Assembly: GCA_049515135.1 (NCBI GenBank)
Contig: JBEKUJ010000005.1
Span: 124,001-188,000, forward strand
Direction: 5' to 3'
Length of the DNA stretch: 64,000 nt
From: Fen-1364 sp049515135
GTDB taxonomy: Bacteria; Spirochaetota; Spirochaetia; SZUA-6; Fen-1364
Below are positions 7,704 to 15,457 of this stretch, one piece after another. The position numbers and the translations under genes are program-made. Below the pieces are notes generated by a model. The model saw nothing but the letters and a program-made list of their open reading frames with translations. It was not told where the DNA came from and did no database searches. The number at the start of each line of letters is the position of its first letter. Within the stretch, counting starts at the first letter, position 1.

Positions 7704-8627
7704 ATGCGCACGCACCCAGGCACCCGCTCGCCCTCCCGGGCTCCTGCCCTGCTCGCCGTCTGGGGAACGGTTCTTTTCTGGGGCCTCTCTTTCGTGGCGT
7801 CCAAGACCGTTCTGAACACCGGCGTTCCGCCGATGACGATGGTCACGCTGCGCTTTGTCGTTGCGACGATCATCCTCAACATCTTTCTCCGCAGATTTGA
7901 TCCGGCGGCTCGCCTGCGGCGGAAAGACATTCTGCCCCTCCTGGCAAGCGGTCTGTGCGGCGTGACGATCTATTTCTTTTTCGAATCCCGCGGGATCAAG
8001 CTCACCTCCGCTTCCCATGCCTCGCTCATCATCGCGGTCATCCCGGTGGTCACGGTGTTGGCAGAGGCAATCTTCTTCCGGACCCGCATTTCGTGGATGG
8101 TCGCTGTGGGAATTGCCCTCTCAGTGGTCGGTGTCGTGTTCGTGGTGGCACGCCCCGGGGCGGGAAGCGCCGGGGCGTTCTCCCCGGCAGGGGACCTGTT
8201 CATGTTCGGCGCGTGCGGCGCATGGGTGGCTTATATCCTTCTCAGCAAGAACCTGCACACCCGGCTCTCCGACATTGCAATCACCGCCTACCAGTCCCTG
8301 TTCGGGACGGTCTTCCTGATACCGTTCTGCCTTCTGGAGCACGGCCAGTGGGTGCCGATCACCCCGGCGGCCTGGGTCAGCCTTGCGTACCTGGCGGTCT
8401 TCTGCTCAGCCCTTTCCAACTTCCTCTACATGTACGCGCTTTCGCGCCTGGGACCGATCTCCGTCAGTCCCTATGTGAATCTTATCCCGGTGGTCGGTGT
8501 GCTGGGGGGCGTGGCGCTCCTGGGAGAGACAGTCGTCTGGATCCAGATCCTGGGCGGCGTGGTCATCCTGGGCGGCGTTCTGCTCGTGAGCCGGCGGCAG
8601 CCGGCGGGTCCGCCAATCGAAGGCTGA
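7704..8627 (+). CDS. DMT-superfamily transporter, EamA family (first copy)
   Basis: A 307-residue integral membrane protein with ten predicted helices arranged as two EamA repeats. The first repeat begins at VWGTVLFWGLSFVASKTVL and the second near FMFGACGAWVAYILLSKNL. Members export amino acids or other small metabolites, and the substrate cannot be read from sequence. The ATG at 7704 has no Shine-Dalgarno. A weak promoter (TTGTCC, 17 bases, TAGCGT ending at 7692) would give an 11-base leader. Its last 65 bases overlap the 3' end of a second, convergent EamA gene. Confidence 0.88.
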   Translation: MRTHPGTRSPSRAPALLAVWGTVLFWGLSFVASKTVLNTGVPPMTMVTLRFVVATIILNIFLRRFDPAARLRRKDILPLLASGLCGVTIYFFFESRGIKLTSASHASLIIAVIPVVTVLAEAIFFRTRISWMVAVGIALSVVGVVFVVARPGAGSAGAFSPAGDLFMFGACGAWVAYILLSKNLHTRLSDIAITAYQSLFGTVFLIPFCLLEHGQWVPITPAAWVSLAYLAVFCSALSNFLYMYALSRLGPISVSPYVNLIPVVGVLGGVALLGETVVWIQILGGVVILGGVLLVSRRQPAGPPIEG

Positions 8628-9459
8628 CCACGGACCGCACGGTCACAGCCGCCAGGATGACCACGCCGCCGGCAAGGGCGCGAGGCCCCGGAGTTTCTCC
8701 CAGGACCAGGAACACCCAGATCGGGTTGAAGATCGGCTCAAGGACCGCGGTGAGGAGCGTCTGGAGAGCAGTGACACGCTTCACGCCGTAGGTGAGAAGG
8801 AACGAAGGGATCCCGATCTGGAAGATCCCCAGGAGGGCAAGACCTCCGATCGAGCGAAGGTCCGGCGCCGGTCCCCAGAGGAAGGGGATGGAGACGACGA
8901 ACGTGATGGCGTGACTGAGCAGGAGCGATTCCAGGGGAGAGCCGTCCTTCTGCCGACGAAGCGCTATCATGGCGCCGGCAAAAAAGATGCCGCTGGCAAT
9001 TGCGATCAGGTTGCCCGCCATTCCCCCTCCGCCAAGCCTGTCCATGAAAAGCAGCACCATGCCGCTCAGCACCACGACGATGGTGGCCCAGTCCAGGAGG
9101 GTGGCCTTCTCACGAAGCAGGATCCAGCCGAAGACGGCGGCGTAGATCGGTGCGGTATACTGCAGCAGGATGGCGTTGGCCGCGGTTGTCAGCTTGTTGG
9201 CAACGACGAAAAGGACCATGCAGCCGGCGTAGCAGACTGCGCCGGCAAGCTGCGCGAATGACCACGTGAAGCGGGGACGTCGAAGGACGGCAAGGATGAT
9301 CAGCCCGCCAATGAGGCTGCGCGCCCCGGCAAGCGCGAACGGGTTCCAGTCCACGATCTTGATGAGAAGCCCCCCGGTGCTCCACAGGAGCGCACAGGCT
9401 GTCAAAGCAACAATCGCCCTTGCGCGCGCGTGATCGGGTATTGGACCGGCGGCTGTCAT
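8563..9459 (-). CDS. DMT-superfamily transporter, EamA family (second copy)
   Basis: A 298-residue protein with ten predicted membrane helices and two EamA repeats. The first starts at ALLWSTGGLLIKIVDWNPFA and the second near IAIASGIFFAGAMIALRR. The start at ATG 9459 (MTAAGPIP) gives the usual short N-terminus; upstream codons in frame add a segment without membrane character. A 10-base palindrome, GCAAGCTTGC (9495-9504), lies in the upstream region and could be an operator. It is convergent with the other EamA gene, and the two coding regions overlap by 65 bases at their ends. Substrate unknown. Confidence 0.88.
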   Translation of the reverse strand: MTAAGPIPDHARARAIVALTACALLWSTGGLLIKIVDWNPFALAGARSLIGGLIILAVLRRPRFTWSFAQLAGAVCYAGCMVLFVVANKLTTAANAILLQYTAPIYAAVFGWILLREKATLLDWATIVVVLSGMVLLFMDRLGGGGMAGNLIAIASGIFFAGAMIALRRQKDGSPLESLLLSHAITFVVSIPFLWGPAPDLRSIGGLALLGIFQIGIPSFLLTYGVKRVTALQTLLTAVLEPIFNPIWVFLVLGETPGPRALAGGVVILAAVTVRSVVSLRLADPPAAAGSRAERRPG

Positions 9460-9578
9460 GTGTGGGCACAGGATGCCGCTTTGCAGAAGGAATTGCAAGC
9501 TTGCGACCGTCTACGGGATAGTCCGACAGAGCGGTGGGCGCGTGGAGGCGCAATCAGCACGCGGCCGCGGGACGACAA

Positions 9579-10448
9579 TCACGATCTCCCTGCCCCGCGC
9601 TTAGCCTTCGGCGCGCCGTTCCCGCCCGCGTGGGCATGCCCCTCGCACCCCAGGTAGCACTTGAGCTTCTTGTCGATGATCCCCGCGTACAACTCGATGA
9701 ACGGCTTTGCCGGGCTCCAGTCGATCTTGTGCAGGAGCACCTCCTCCACCTGGAAGAAACCGACAGTGGCCTTCATTTCCACGGTGATGCGGATGGGTCT
9801 CTGCACACCCTTCTCAATCCTGACCTGCTCGATCGCTGAAGCGGAGTACTTGTGAATGTCACCCACGCGGGACTCAGTTGCAATCATCATGGGGATGCGG
9901 GCCCGTCCTTTTTCCATGTCGCAGCCGTCGGCAATGAGGATGAGGCCGGCCTCCAGGGAGTGGATTCTCTGCGTTGCCATGTGGCCGACAATGCATTCCA
10001 CGGCCAGCGAGCGGACGACGACGCGCCGCCCGACATCATCCCCATAAACACGCGCGAGGACCCGATCCATGATGGGGAGCGAAAGCCAGACCCCGTCGTG
10101 CTCGTGGTCCGCGCGCCCCACGCTCATGCCGACGTCGTGCAGCATTCCCGCAAGGAGCAGCCCCACAAGGCTGTCCCCGTAAGTGCCGGCATCGTCCGCC
10201 TCCAGGCTGAGCTTGATCCCGGCCGTATGCATGAGCTCCGCCATGACGATGGCGTTGAGCACGACCGTGCGCATGTGCACCGGCCCGTGGTCGTTGTATC
10301 CCAGCCTTTTGATGGAGACGACATTTGCATACTCCTGCAGGTGCTGGATCTCCTGGTCATCCAGGAGGATGTCCGCCGCCGTTCGGGCAACGCCGCTGAG
10401 GCGTCCGCGGATCTCATTTTCCAGTCCGATCTGTTTTGGTGACTTCAT
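9579..10448 (-). CDS. HD-domain phosphohydrolase
   Basis: A 289-residue cytoplasmic protein. The HD metal site is visible as VHMRTVV, then AGMLHDVGMSVG (the HD pair), and later histidine- and Asp-containing helices (VGHMATQRIHSLEAGLILIADGC). The C-terminus is a short Gly/Lys-rich tail. HD proteins hydrolyse phosphate esters such as nucleotides or (p)ppGpp; this one lacks RelA/SpoT landmarks and an HD-GYP motif. The start at ATG 10448 overlaps the stop of the upstream DinB gene as ATGA, so the two are translationally coupled. The frame is open further upstream, but that part lies inside the DinB gene. Confidence 0.82.
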   Translation of the reverse strand: MKSPKQIGLENEIRGRLSGVARTAADILLDDQEIQHLQEYANVVSIKRLGYNDHGPVHMRTVVLNAIVMAELMHTAGIKLSLEADDAGTYGDSLVGLLLAGMLHDVGMSVGRADHEHDGVWLSLPIMDRVLARVYGDDVGRRVVVRSLAVECIVGHMATQRIHSLEAGLILIADGCDMEKGRARIPMMIATESRVGDIHKYSASAIEQVRIEKGVQRPIRITVEMKATVGFFQVEEVLLHKIDWSPAKPFIELYAGIIDKKLKCYLGCEGHAHAGGNGAPKAKRGAGRS

Positions 10449-10963
10449 GGGGAATCTTTCACTAAGACGATATGGGCGACATGATGGCGCCCGTGCCAGG
10501 CGTACAGCTGGAGCTGGCGGTCCAGGGTCTGCTTTCCCGATTCGGGATGGTTGAACGTGCGCTGGAAGTCCGACGGGGAGAGGGAGGCAAGGAGCCAGGC
10601 CCATCTCGAGTGCAGTCCGTCCAGAAGCACGAGTGATGCCTCCACGTCGAAACCCGTCACGTCCCCGGTGGTGGCCCATTCGTCCTGGTTGTACGGCTTG
10701 ATGGTGGGGTTTGTCTCCGTCAGAGCGAGCTTCCAGCGGATGAAGGCGTTCATGTGGCTGTCGGCAATGTGATGCGCAAGCTGCCGAACGGTCCATCCTC
10801 CGTCGCGATACGGTGTGTCCAGCTGCTCCGCGGAAAGACCGAAGACAGCCCGCCGCAGCTCACGGGGGAGGCTTTCGATGTCGTGTATCCACGCTGTTCT
10901 CTTTTGCGGCGTTATTTCGCTGTCAAAGATGAACTTCCCAATGGGGTAGCGGAGTTTTTCCAT
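10445..10963 (-). CDS. DinB/YfiT-like putative metal-dependent hydrolase or thiol transferase
   Basis: A 172-residue four-helix-bundle protein. It resembles Bacillus YfiT/BstA: the opening PIGKF, then GGWTVRQLAHHIADSHMNAF with a metal-ligand histidine, and the C-terminal AWHGRHHVAHI pair. DinB-superfamily proteins bind Zn or Ni through three histidines. Several transfer bacillithiol or other low-molecular-weight thiols to toxic electrophiles. The gene is followed directly (ATGA overlap) by the HD hydrolase and is divergent from dapL with a 44-base gap. The thiol used here is unknown. Confidence 0.8.
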   Translation of the reverse strand: MEKLRYPIGKFIFDSEITPQKRTAWIHDIESLPRELRRAVFGLSAEQLDTPYRDGGWTVRQLAHHIADSHMNAFIRWKLALTETNPTIKPYNQDEWATTGDVTGFDVEASLVLLDGLHSRWAWLLASLSPSDFQRTFNHPESGKQTLDRQLQLYAWHGRHHVAHIVLVKDSP

Positions 10964-10996
10964 GCATCAAAGGTACAAAAATCCCGCACGCTGTGG

Positions 10997-11002
10997 TATA
11001 AG
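10997..11002 (+). promoter_or_regulatory. Extended -10 element of dapL
   Basis: TGG followed by TATAAG (10997-11002) ends 5 bases before the dapL ATG. There is no good -35 box. Transcription from it would give a leaderless message, although AAGGTGG immediately before the ATG could also serve as a close Shine-Dalgarno on a longer transcript. Confidence 0.35.
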
Positions 11003-11007
11003 GTGGA

Positions 11008-12249
11008 ATGATCCGCATCAACCCGAACTACCCGAAGCTTTCCTCCTCGTATCTGTTCAGCGAGGTCTCCCGCCGCGTCGCGGCGTTCAAGGCTCGGCAC
11101 ACGGATGCCAGCGTGATAAGCATGGGGGTGGGCGATGTGACCCTTCCGCTGACACCGTCCGTGGTGACGGCTTTCCGCCGGGCGGTGGAAGAGATGGGCA
11201 AGGCGGAGACCTTCCGCGGGTATCCCCCGGACCTGGGGTATGATTTTCTTCGCACCGCGATCGCGGAGAACGACTTCAGGGCCCGCGGGGCCGACATCAG
11301 CCCGGAGGAGATTGCAATCAGCGACGGGGCGAAGTCCGACACGGCAAACATACAGGAGCTGTTTGCGGGTGACATCCGGATCGCGGTTCCTGATCCCGTG
11401 TATCCCGTCTATGTGGACACCAATGTGATGGCGGGCCGGACCGGAGCGTATCGCGACGGCAGGTATGCGGGGCTGATCTACCTCGACTGCACGGAGGACA
11501 ACCAGTTCATTCCGGATCCGCCTCGATCCCGCGTTGATCTGATCTACCTGTGCTTTCCCAACAATCCTACCGGAGCCGCCATCGACCGGGCCCGGCTCTC
11601 GGCGTGGGTGGACTATGCCCGCGCTGCGAAGGCCCTCATCCTGTATGATGCAGCCTACGTTTCCTTCATCAGAGACAATTCCATCCCGCAGTCAATCTAC
11701 GAGATCCCCGGCGCAAGGGAATGCGCCATAGAGTTCCGCAGCTTCTCCAAGACCGCCGGCTTCACCGGCGCACGCTGCGCCTACACGGTGGTGCCGAAAA
11801 CCTGCATGGCCTGGGACGCCGACGGCACGGAGCATTCACTGCATGCAATGTGGTCCCGGCGCCAATCTACAAAGCTCAACGGCGTCTCCTATCCTGTGCA
11901 GCGTGCCGCGGCGGCAGTCTACACCGCGGAGGGGAAGACCGAGGTGCGCGGCCTTTCGGACTACTACCTGGGCAACGCCCGGCTTGTCAGGGAAAAAATG
12001 CATGCCTTGGGCTTCCCGTGCATTGGCGGAGAGAACTCGCCCTACATTTGGGCCAGCGTAGGCAGGGATTCCTGGGACTTCTTCGACCGGCTGCTCGCGC
12101 AGGCCGCAGTGGTCGTCACCCCGGGCAGCGGTTTCGGCCGTTGCGGAGAAGGCTACGTGCGGGTGAGCGCCTTCAACACCAGGGAGCTGGTGGAAGAGGC
12201 CTTGGAGAGGATTTCCCGGGTCGCTGGAGAGCTTCGGGCTCCTAGATGA
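11008..12249 (+). CDS. dapL: LL-diaminopimelate aminotransferase
   Basis: A 413-residue class I/II PLP aminotransferase that converts tetrahydrodipicolinate directly to LL-diaminopimelate, for lysine and peptidoglycan. DapL landmarks are strong: the opening MIRINPNYPKL and SYLFSEVSRRV, then ISMGVGDVTLPLTP, GYPPDLGYDFLR, ISDGAKSD, FPNNPTGAA, and the PLP-lysine region EFRSFSKTAGFTG. The length matches the family (about 410). DapL occurs in plants, Chlamydia, some spirochaetes and a limited set of other phyla, so it is a useful phylogenetic hint. The last 8 bases overlap the end of the convergent ribA. Confidence 0.95.
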   Translation: MIRINPNYPKLSSSYLFSEVSRRVAAFKARHTDASVISMGVGDVTLPLTPSVVTAFRRAVEEMGKAETFRGYPPDLGYDFLRTAIAENDFRARGADISPEEIAISDGAKSDTANIQELFAGDIRIAVPDPVYPVYVDTNVMAGRTGAYRDGRYAGLIYLDCTEDNQFIPDPPRSRVDLIYLCFPNNPTGAAIDRARLSAWVDYARAAKALILYDAAYVSFIRDNSIPQSIYEIPGARECAIEFRSFSKTAGFTGARCAYTVVPKTCMAWDADGTEHSLHAMWSRRQSTKLNGVSYPVQRAAAAVYTAEGKTEVRGLSDYYLGNARLVREKMHALGFPCIGGENSPYIWASVGRDSWDFFDRLLAQAAVVVTPGSGFGRCGEGYVRVSAFNTRELVEEALERISRVAGELRAPR

Positions 12250-12964
12250 GATGTCCCATCTTGCGCTTTTTCACGTCCAGGTAATCTTCATCGTAGCGGT
12301 TTGAGGGAATCACGATGGGGATCCTGTCTACCACCTCGATTCCTTCCTTCTGGATCTGATCGATCTTGTCGGGGTTGTTCGTGAGCAGCGCAACCGAGCG
12401 TATTTTCAGGATCTGGATGATCTTGGCCGCGACCTTGTAGTCGCGCGCGTCAACCGGCATGTTCAGGAACTGGTTTGCCTCCACCGTGTCCAGCCCGAGG
12501 TCCTGGAGCTGGTACGCCTTGATCTTGTTCAGAAGGCCGATGCCACGTCCTTCCTGCTTGAGGTAGATCACGGCGCCGAACGGCTGGTGAGAGATATATC
12601 TGGTTGCGAACTCCAGCTGGTCGCGGCAGTCGCAGCGAAGGGAGCCCCACACGTCACCCGTGTGGCACTCGGAGTGCACCCGAAGAGGCACGCGCTCCTT
12701 CCCCGCCACGTCACCCTGGACAATCGCCGTGTGCTCTTTCTCGTCCCTGCTGTCGAAGAACCCATAGAGCATGAATGTGCCCATGCGCGTCGGCAGCCGG
12801 GCGCTTGCTACCATCTGCACGCACAGATCGTCGTCAAGGCAGTAGGCGCCCACTCCCTTGCAGTAGTGGTCTTCAAGAACGAAGTTGGGCTTCCCCTTCA
12901 TCTTGGCCAGAAGCTCTTCCTTCGTCACTTTCTTGTCGCACCGGGGTTCAATGAGGCTCGCCAT
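12242..12964 (-). CDS. ribA: GTP cyclohydrolase II
   Basis: A 240-residue enzyme that opens GTP in the first step of riboflavin synthesis. The zinc-binding block is HSECHTGDVWGSLRCDCRDQL (cysteines in ECHTG and RCDC), followed by KQEGRGIGLLNKIKAYQLQDLG (catalytic Arg/Asp/Tyr region) and LLTNNPDKIDQI. It stands alone rather than fused to RibB. The first 60 residues, including KPNFVLEDHYCKGVGAYCLDDD, are longer than in E. coli RibA. The start at ATG 12964 follows AAAGGA and a clear promoter; no FMN riboswitch is visible in the leader. No other riboflavin gene is in the window. Confidence 0.94.
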   Translation of the reverse strand: MASLIEPRCDKKVTKEELLAKMKGKPNFVLEDHYCKGVGAYCLDDDLCVQMVASARLPTRMGTFMLYGFFDSRDEKEHTAIVQGDVAGKERVPLRVHSECHTGDVWGSLRCDCRDQLEFATRYISHQPFGAVIYLKQEGRGIGLLNKIKAYQLQDLGLDTVEANQFLNMPVDARDYKVAAKIIQILKIRSVALLTNNPDKIDQIQKEGIEVVDRIPIVIPSNRYDEDYLDVKKRKMGHLI

Positions 12965-13001
12965 GCCGGGTCCTTTCTGCTGTTCCTGCCCTCGACTGAC
13001 C

Positions 13002-13030
13002 AATGTACGTGTTCGCCGGACCAAGGTCAA
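13002..13030 (-). promoter_or_regulatory. Sigma-70 promoter of ribA
   Basis: Read leftward: TTGACC (complement of 13025-13030), a 17-base spacer, TACATT (complement of 13002-13007). Transcription would start near 12995, giving a leader of about 31 bases with the AAAGGA ribosome binding site. Confidence 0.6.
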
Positions 13031-13094
13031 ACCGGGCACAAATCTCCATTCTCAAAGCCGATTTCCGGTAAGCGATTCAGGCGAAACGTCGGTA

Positions 13095-13133
13095 TTGTAC
13101 GATACCGCGCTTTCGCGCGATCCGATCGTACAA
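13095..13133. repeat. Imperfect stem-loop between ribA and the YbaK gene
   Basis: Outer arms TTGTACGAT (13095-13103) and ATCGTACAA (13125-13133) are perfect complements. Inside them CGCGC (13106-13110) and GCGCG (13115-13119) form a second stem around a TTTC loop. It lies in the divergent intergenic region upstream of both promoters and has no T-run. A protein operator or a structured RNA element are both possible. Confidence 0.5.
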
Positions 13134-13169
13134 GAAGGCTTCGAAAATGGAGGTATTTGCGGCCGTATG

Positions 13170-13198
13170 TTGACGATTCTGGACTTCTCTCGTAGACT
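13170..13198 (+). promoter_or_regulatory. Sigma-70 promoter of the YbaK-OsmC pair, leaderless
   Basis: TTGACG (13170-13175), a 17-base spacer, TAGACT (13193-13198). The ATG at 13204 is 5 bases past the -10 box and no Shine-Dalgarno is present, so the message should begin at the start codon. Confidence 0.55.
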
Positions 13199-13203
13199 CA
13201 GGC

Positions 13204-13680
13204 ATGATTCCCGACAAGGTGCGCGCCGTTTTGGAGGCGCACGGGTTGCGCGCGGCTGAGTTCGACGCCGGAAGCACTGCCACGTCGGTGCTTGCGGCCG
13301 GGCAGCTTGGCGTGGCGGTGGGGCAGATCGCCAAATCCCTGCTGTTCATGGCAAAAGATGGGAAGGTCTTCATGGTGATTGCACCGGGGGATCGCCGCCT
13401 TTCCTCGGCCAAGCTCAAAGCGGCCACCGGGGTGAAGTCCCGCATGGCAAGCGTGGATGAAGCCCGTGCGGCAACCGGCTTCGGACCGGGGGGCGTCTGT
13501 CCTTTCGGCATCGACGGCTCGATCCGCATCTATATCGATTCAAGTCTTTCGCAGTATTCCACCATCTACCCTGCGGCCGGGACAGACTCTTCCGGAGTCC
13601 CCATGACTTTCGCTCAACTCGTATCCATTACGGGCGGGACCGTGGGGGATTTTCTCAACGACGACACGGAGGCCCCCTGA
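13204..13680 (+). CDS. YbaK/EbsC-family aminoacyl-tRNA deacylase
   Basis: A 158-residue single-domain protein of the YbaK/ProX family, which removes wrong amino acids from tRNA (for example Cys or Ala from tRNA-Pro). Signature blocks are QIAKSLLFM with the invariant lysine, VIAPGDRRLSSAKLKAATG and GFGPGGVCPFGI (GxxPG-type loop). Length and order fit the stand-alone family. It probably begins a two-gene leaderless transcript with the OsmC gene, which starts one base after its stop. Exact tRNA specificity is not determinable from this sequence. Confidence 0.88.
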   Translation: MIPDKVRAVLEAHGLRAAEFDAGSTATSVLAAGQLGVAVGQIAKSLLFMAKDGKVFMVIAPGDRRLSSAKLKAATGVKSRMASVDEARAATGFGPGGVCPFGIDGSIRIYIDSSLSQYSTIYPAAGTDSSGVPMTFAQLVSITGGTVGDFLNDDTEAP

Positions 13681-13681
13681 T

Positions 13682-14101
13682 ATGGATGCATCTGCAGTCT
13701 GGAAGAAAGGGATGAGCTTCACGGGCACGGCATTCACAAGCAACTTCTCCCTTCCCCTGGGTGCAAGCCCCAAAGTTGGAGGAGCTGATGACGGCTTTCG
13801 GCCGCTGGAGCTGATCCTGGTCGGCCTTGCCGGCTGCACTGCCATGGACGTGATCTCCATTCTTGAGAAAAAACGTCAGCAGGTCAGCTCATTCGAAGTG
13901 AAGGCCCATGGCGACCAGGCGGATGAACATCCCAGGTCGCTCACGCGGTTCGTGCTCGAATACGTCGTGACGGGCAAGGGGATCGACCGCGAAGCCGTGG
14001 AGCGCGCTGTGCAGCTGAGCCAGACCAGATATTGTTCCGTTGCGGCCACCCTGCGAAATGCAGGACCAATCGAAACGAAGATCACCATTCTCGAGGGCTA
14101 A
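13682..14101 (+). CDS. OsmC-family peroxide-detoxifying protein
   Basis: A 139-residue OsmC/Ohr-type protein. The two redox cysteines occur in LAGCTAMD (peroxidatic) and TRYCSVAATL (resolving). Together they reduce organic hydroperoxides, commonly using lipoylated proteins as electron donor, which would be available here because the glycine cleavage H protein is nearby. The general pattern fits the YhfA/OsmC branch (PLGASPKVGG, RPLELILVGLAGC) more than Ohr. It is one base downstream of the YbaK gene, and the two are surely co-transcribed. Confidence 0.9.
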   Translation: MDASAVWKKGMSFTGTAFTSNFSLPLGASPKVGGADDGFRPLELILVGLAGCTAMDVISILEKKRQQVSSFEVKAHGDQADEHPRSLTRFVLEYVVTGKGIDREAVERAVQLSQTRYCSVAATLRNAGPIETKITILEG

Positions 14102-14140
14102 GTCATGGCTTCCCGGGACCTGAAGGGAGGCTGGCGACCG

Positions 14141-15457
14141 TCACCCGTCGAGGCCGGCTTCCTTGATCTTGTTGAGCAGCGTGCGGCGGCTGATGCCGAG
14201 CTCCTGGGCGGCATGGGTCCTATTTCCGCCATGTCGTGCGAGGGCCTTCTCGATGAGCTCTCTCTCCTGATCCCGCAATTTGCCTGTGCGCGGCGTCCGC
14301 TGGGCCCGGGAGAACGGATGGCCCAGATCGCGGACACCGATCATGTCTGACGAGCACAGGATGTATGCGCGCTCGATTGCGTTCTCAAGCTCCCGCACAT
14401 TGCCGGGGAAACTGTACGCGGAGAGCCGGGCAAGGGCCTCGGGCTCCAGCCCGCGCACCCTGCGTCCCATCTGCCTATTGAGCTTCTCGACGAAATAGCC
14501 TGCGAGCACCGGGATGTCGCCCCGCCTCTCCCGCAGGGGCGGCACCTCGATGCGGATCACGTTCAGCCGGTAGTACAGATCCTCGCGGAACTTTCCCTCG
14601 GAGAGCAACGACTCCATCTCCTTGTTCGTTGCGGCAACGATCCTGGCGTTGATGGGGATGGACTGCGTCCCGCCCAGCCGCTGGACTTTCCTTTCCTGGA
14701 GAACGCGCAGCAGTTTGACCTGGAGATGAATGGGCATGTCGCCGATCTCGTCCAGGAAGAGCGTGCCGGAGGAAGCCAGCTCGAACATGCCGCGCTTGCG
14801 CTCGGCGGCGCCGGTGAAAGCGCCCTTTTCGTGCCCGAAGAGCTCCGACTCCAGGAGCGCCTCCGGCACGCCGCCGACATTGATCGCGACAAACGGGCCA
14901 TCGGGGTTCGCGGACATTGAATGGAGAAGACGGGCCACGACTTCCTTGCCCGTGCCGCTCTCCCCTGTGATCAGGACCGTGGAAGAGGTGCGAGCGACCT
15001 TCTCCACCAGCGCGCGCACCTCCTTCATCCCCTCATCTTCCCCGATCCAGTCTTCCGAAGCCATCGCGCGGCGTCCTGCCTCCGCCTGGCCGGCAAGGGA
15101 GCTTTCCGCGAGCACGCGTCGGAGTCGCATGACCAGCTCTTCCGGATCGAAAGGCTTGACCAGGTAGTCCTTTGCGCCCAGCTTCATTGCCTGCACGGCA
15201 TCCCGGACATCGCCGTAGGCTGAGATGACGATCACGGGAGTGGGCGGCCCCGCCTCCTGCAGCCATGCAAGGAGCGAAAGCCCGTCAATTTTCGGCATCC
15301 GCAGGTCCAGGATGAGGCAATCGAAGGCTTCGTTTTCCAGAAGCGCACGGGCATCCGCGCCGTCCGAGGCAACCGCCGTCTCCATGCCCTCGGAGGCTAT
15401 GAACGCCGCCACTGAGTCCCGGATGTTTTTTTCGTCATCCGCGATCAGGACTTTCAC
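14141..15457 (-). CDS. Sigma-54-dependent response regulator (NtrC family)
   Basis: A 438-residue regulator with three domains. The receiver (1-120) has D7-D8 and phosphoacceptor D51. The AAA+ domain (about 140-370) has Walker A GESGTGKE, the sigma-54 contact loop GAFTGA and Walker B LFLDEIGD. The C-terminal Fis-type helix-turn-helix is HGGNRTHAAQELGISRRTL. It activates sigma-54 RNA polymerase from upstream sites after phosphorylation. Its start overlaps the stop of the histidine kinase gene by 4 bases. A near-consensus sigma-54 promoter lies in front of the first gene of the operon, so positive autoregulation is likely. Confidence 0.95.
   Translation of the reverse strand: MKVLIADDEKNIRDSVAAFIASEGMETAVASDGADARALLENEAFDCLILDLRMPKIDGLSLLAWLQEAGPPTPVIVISAYGDVRDAVQAMKLGAKDYLVKPFDPEELVMRLRRVLAESSLAGQAEAGRRAMASEDWIGEDEGMKEVRALVEKVARTSSTVLITGESGTGKEVVARLLHSMSANPDGPFVAINVGGVPEALLESELFGHEKGAFTGAAERKRGMFELASSGTLFLDEIGDMPIHLQVKLLRVLQERKVQRLGGTQSIPINARIVAATNKEMESLLSEGKFREDLYYRLNVIRIEVPPLRERRGDIPVLAGYFVEKLNRQMGRRVRGLEPEALARLSAYSFPGNVRELENAIERAYILCSSDMIGVRDLGHPFSRAQRTPRTGKLRDQERELIEKALARHGGNRTHAAQELGISRRTLLNKIKEAGLDG

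Noticed and set aside
12965..13203. FMN riboswitch upstream of ribA
   Set aside because: The conserved FMN aptamer blocks are absent; only a short leader with ordinary promoter is seen.
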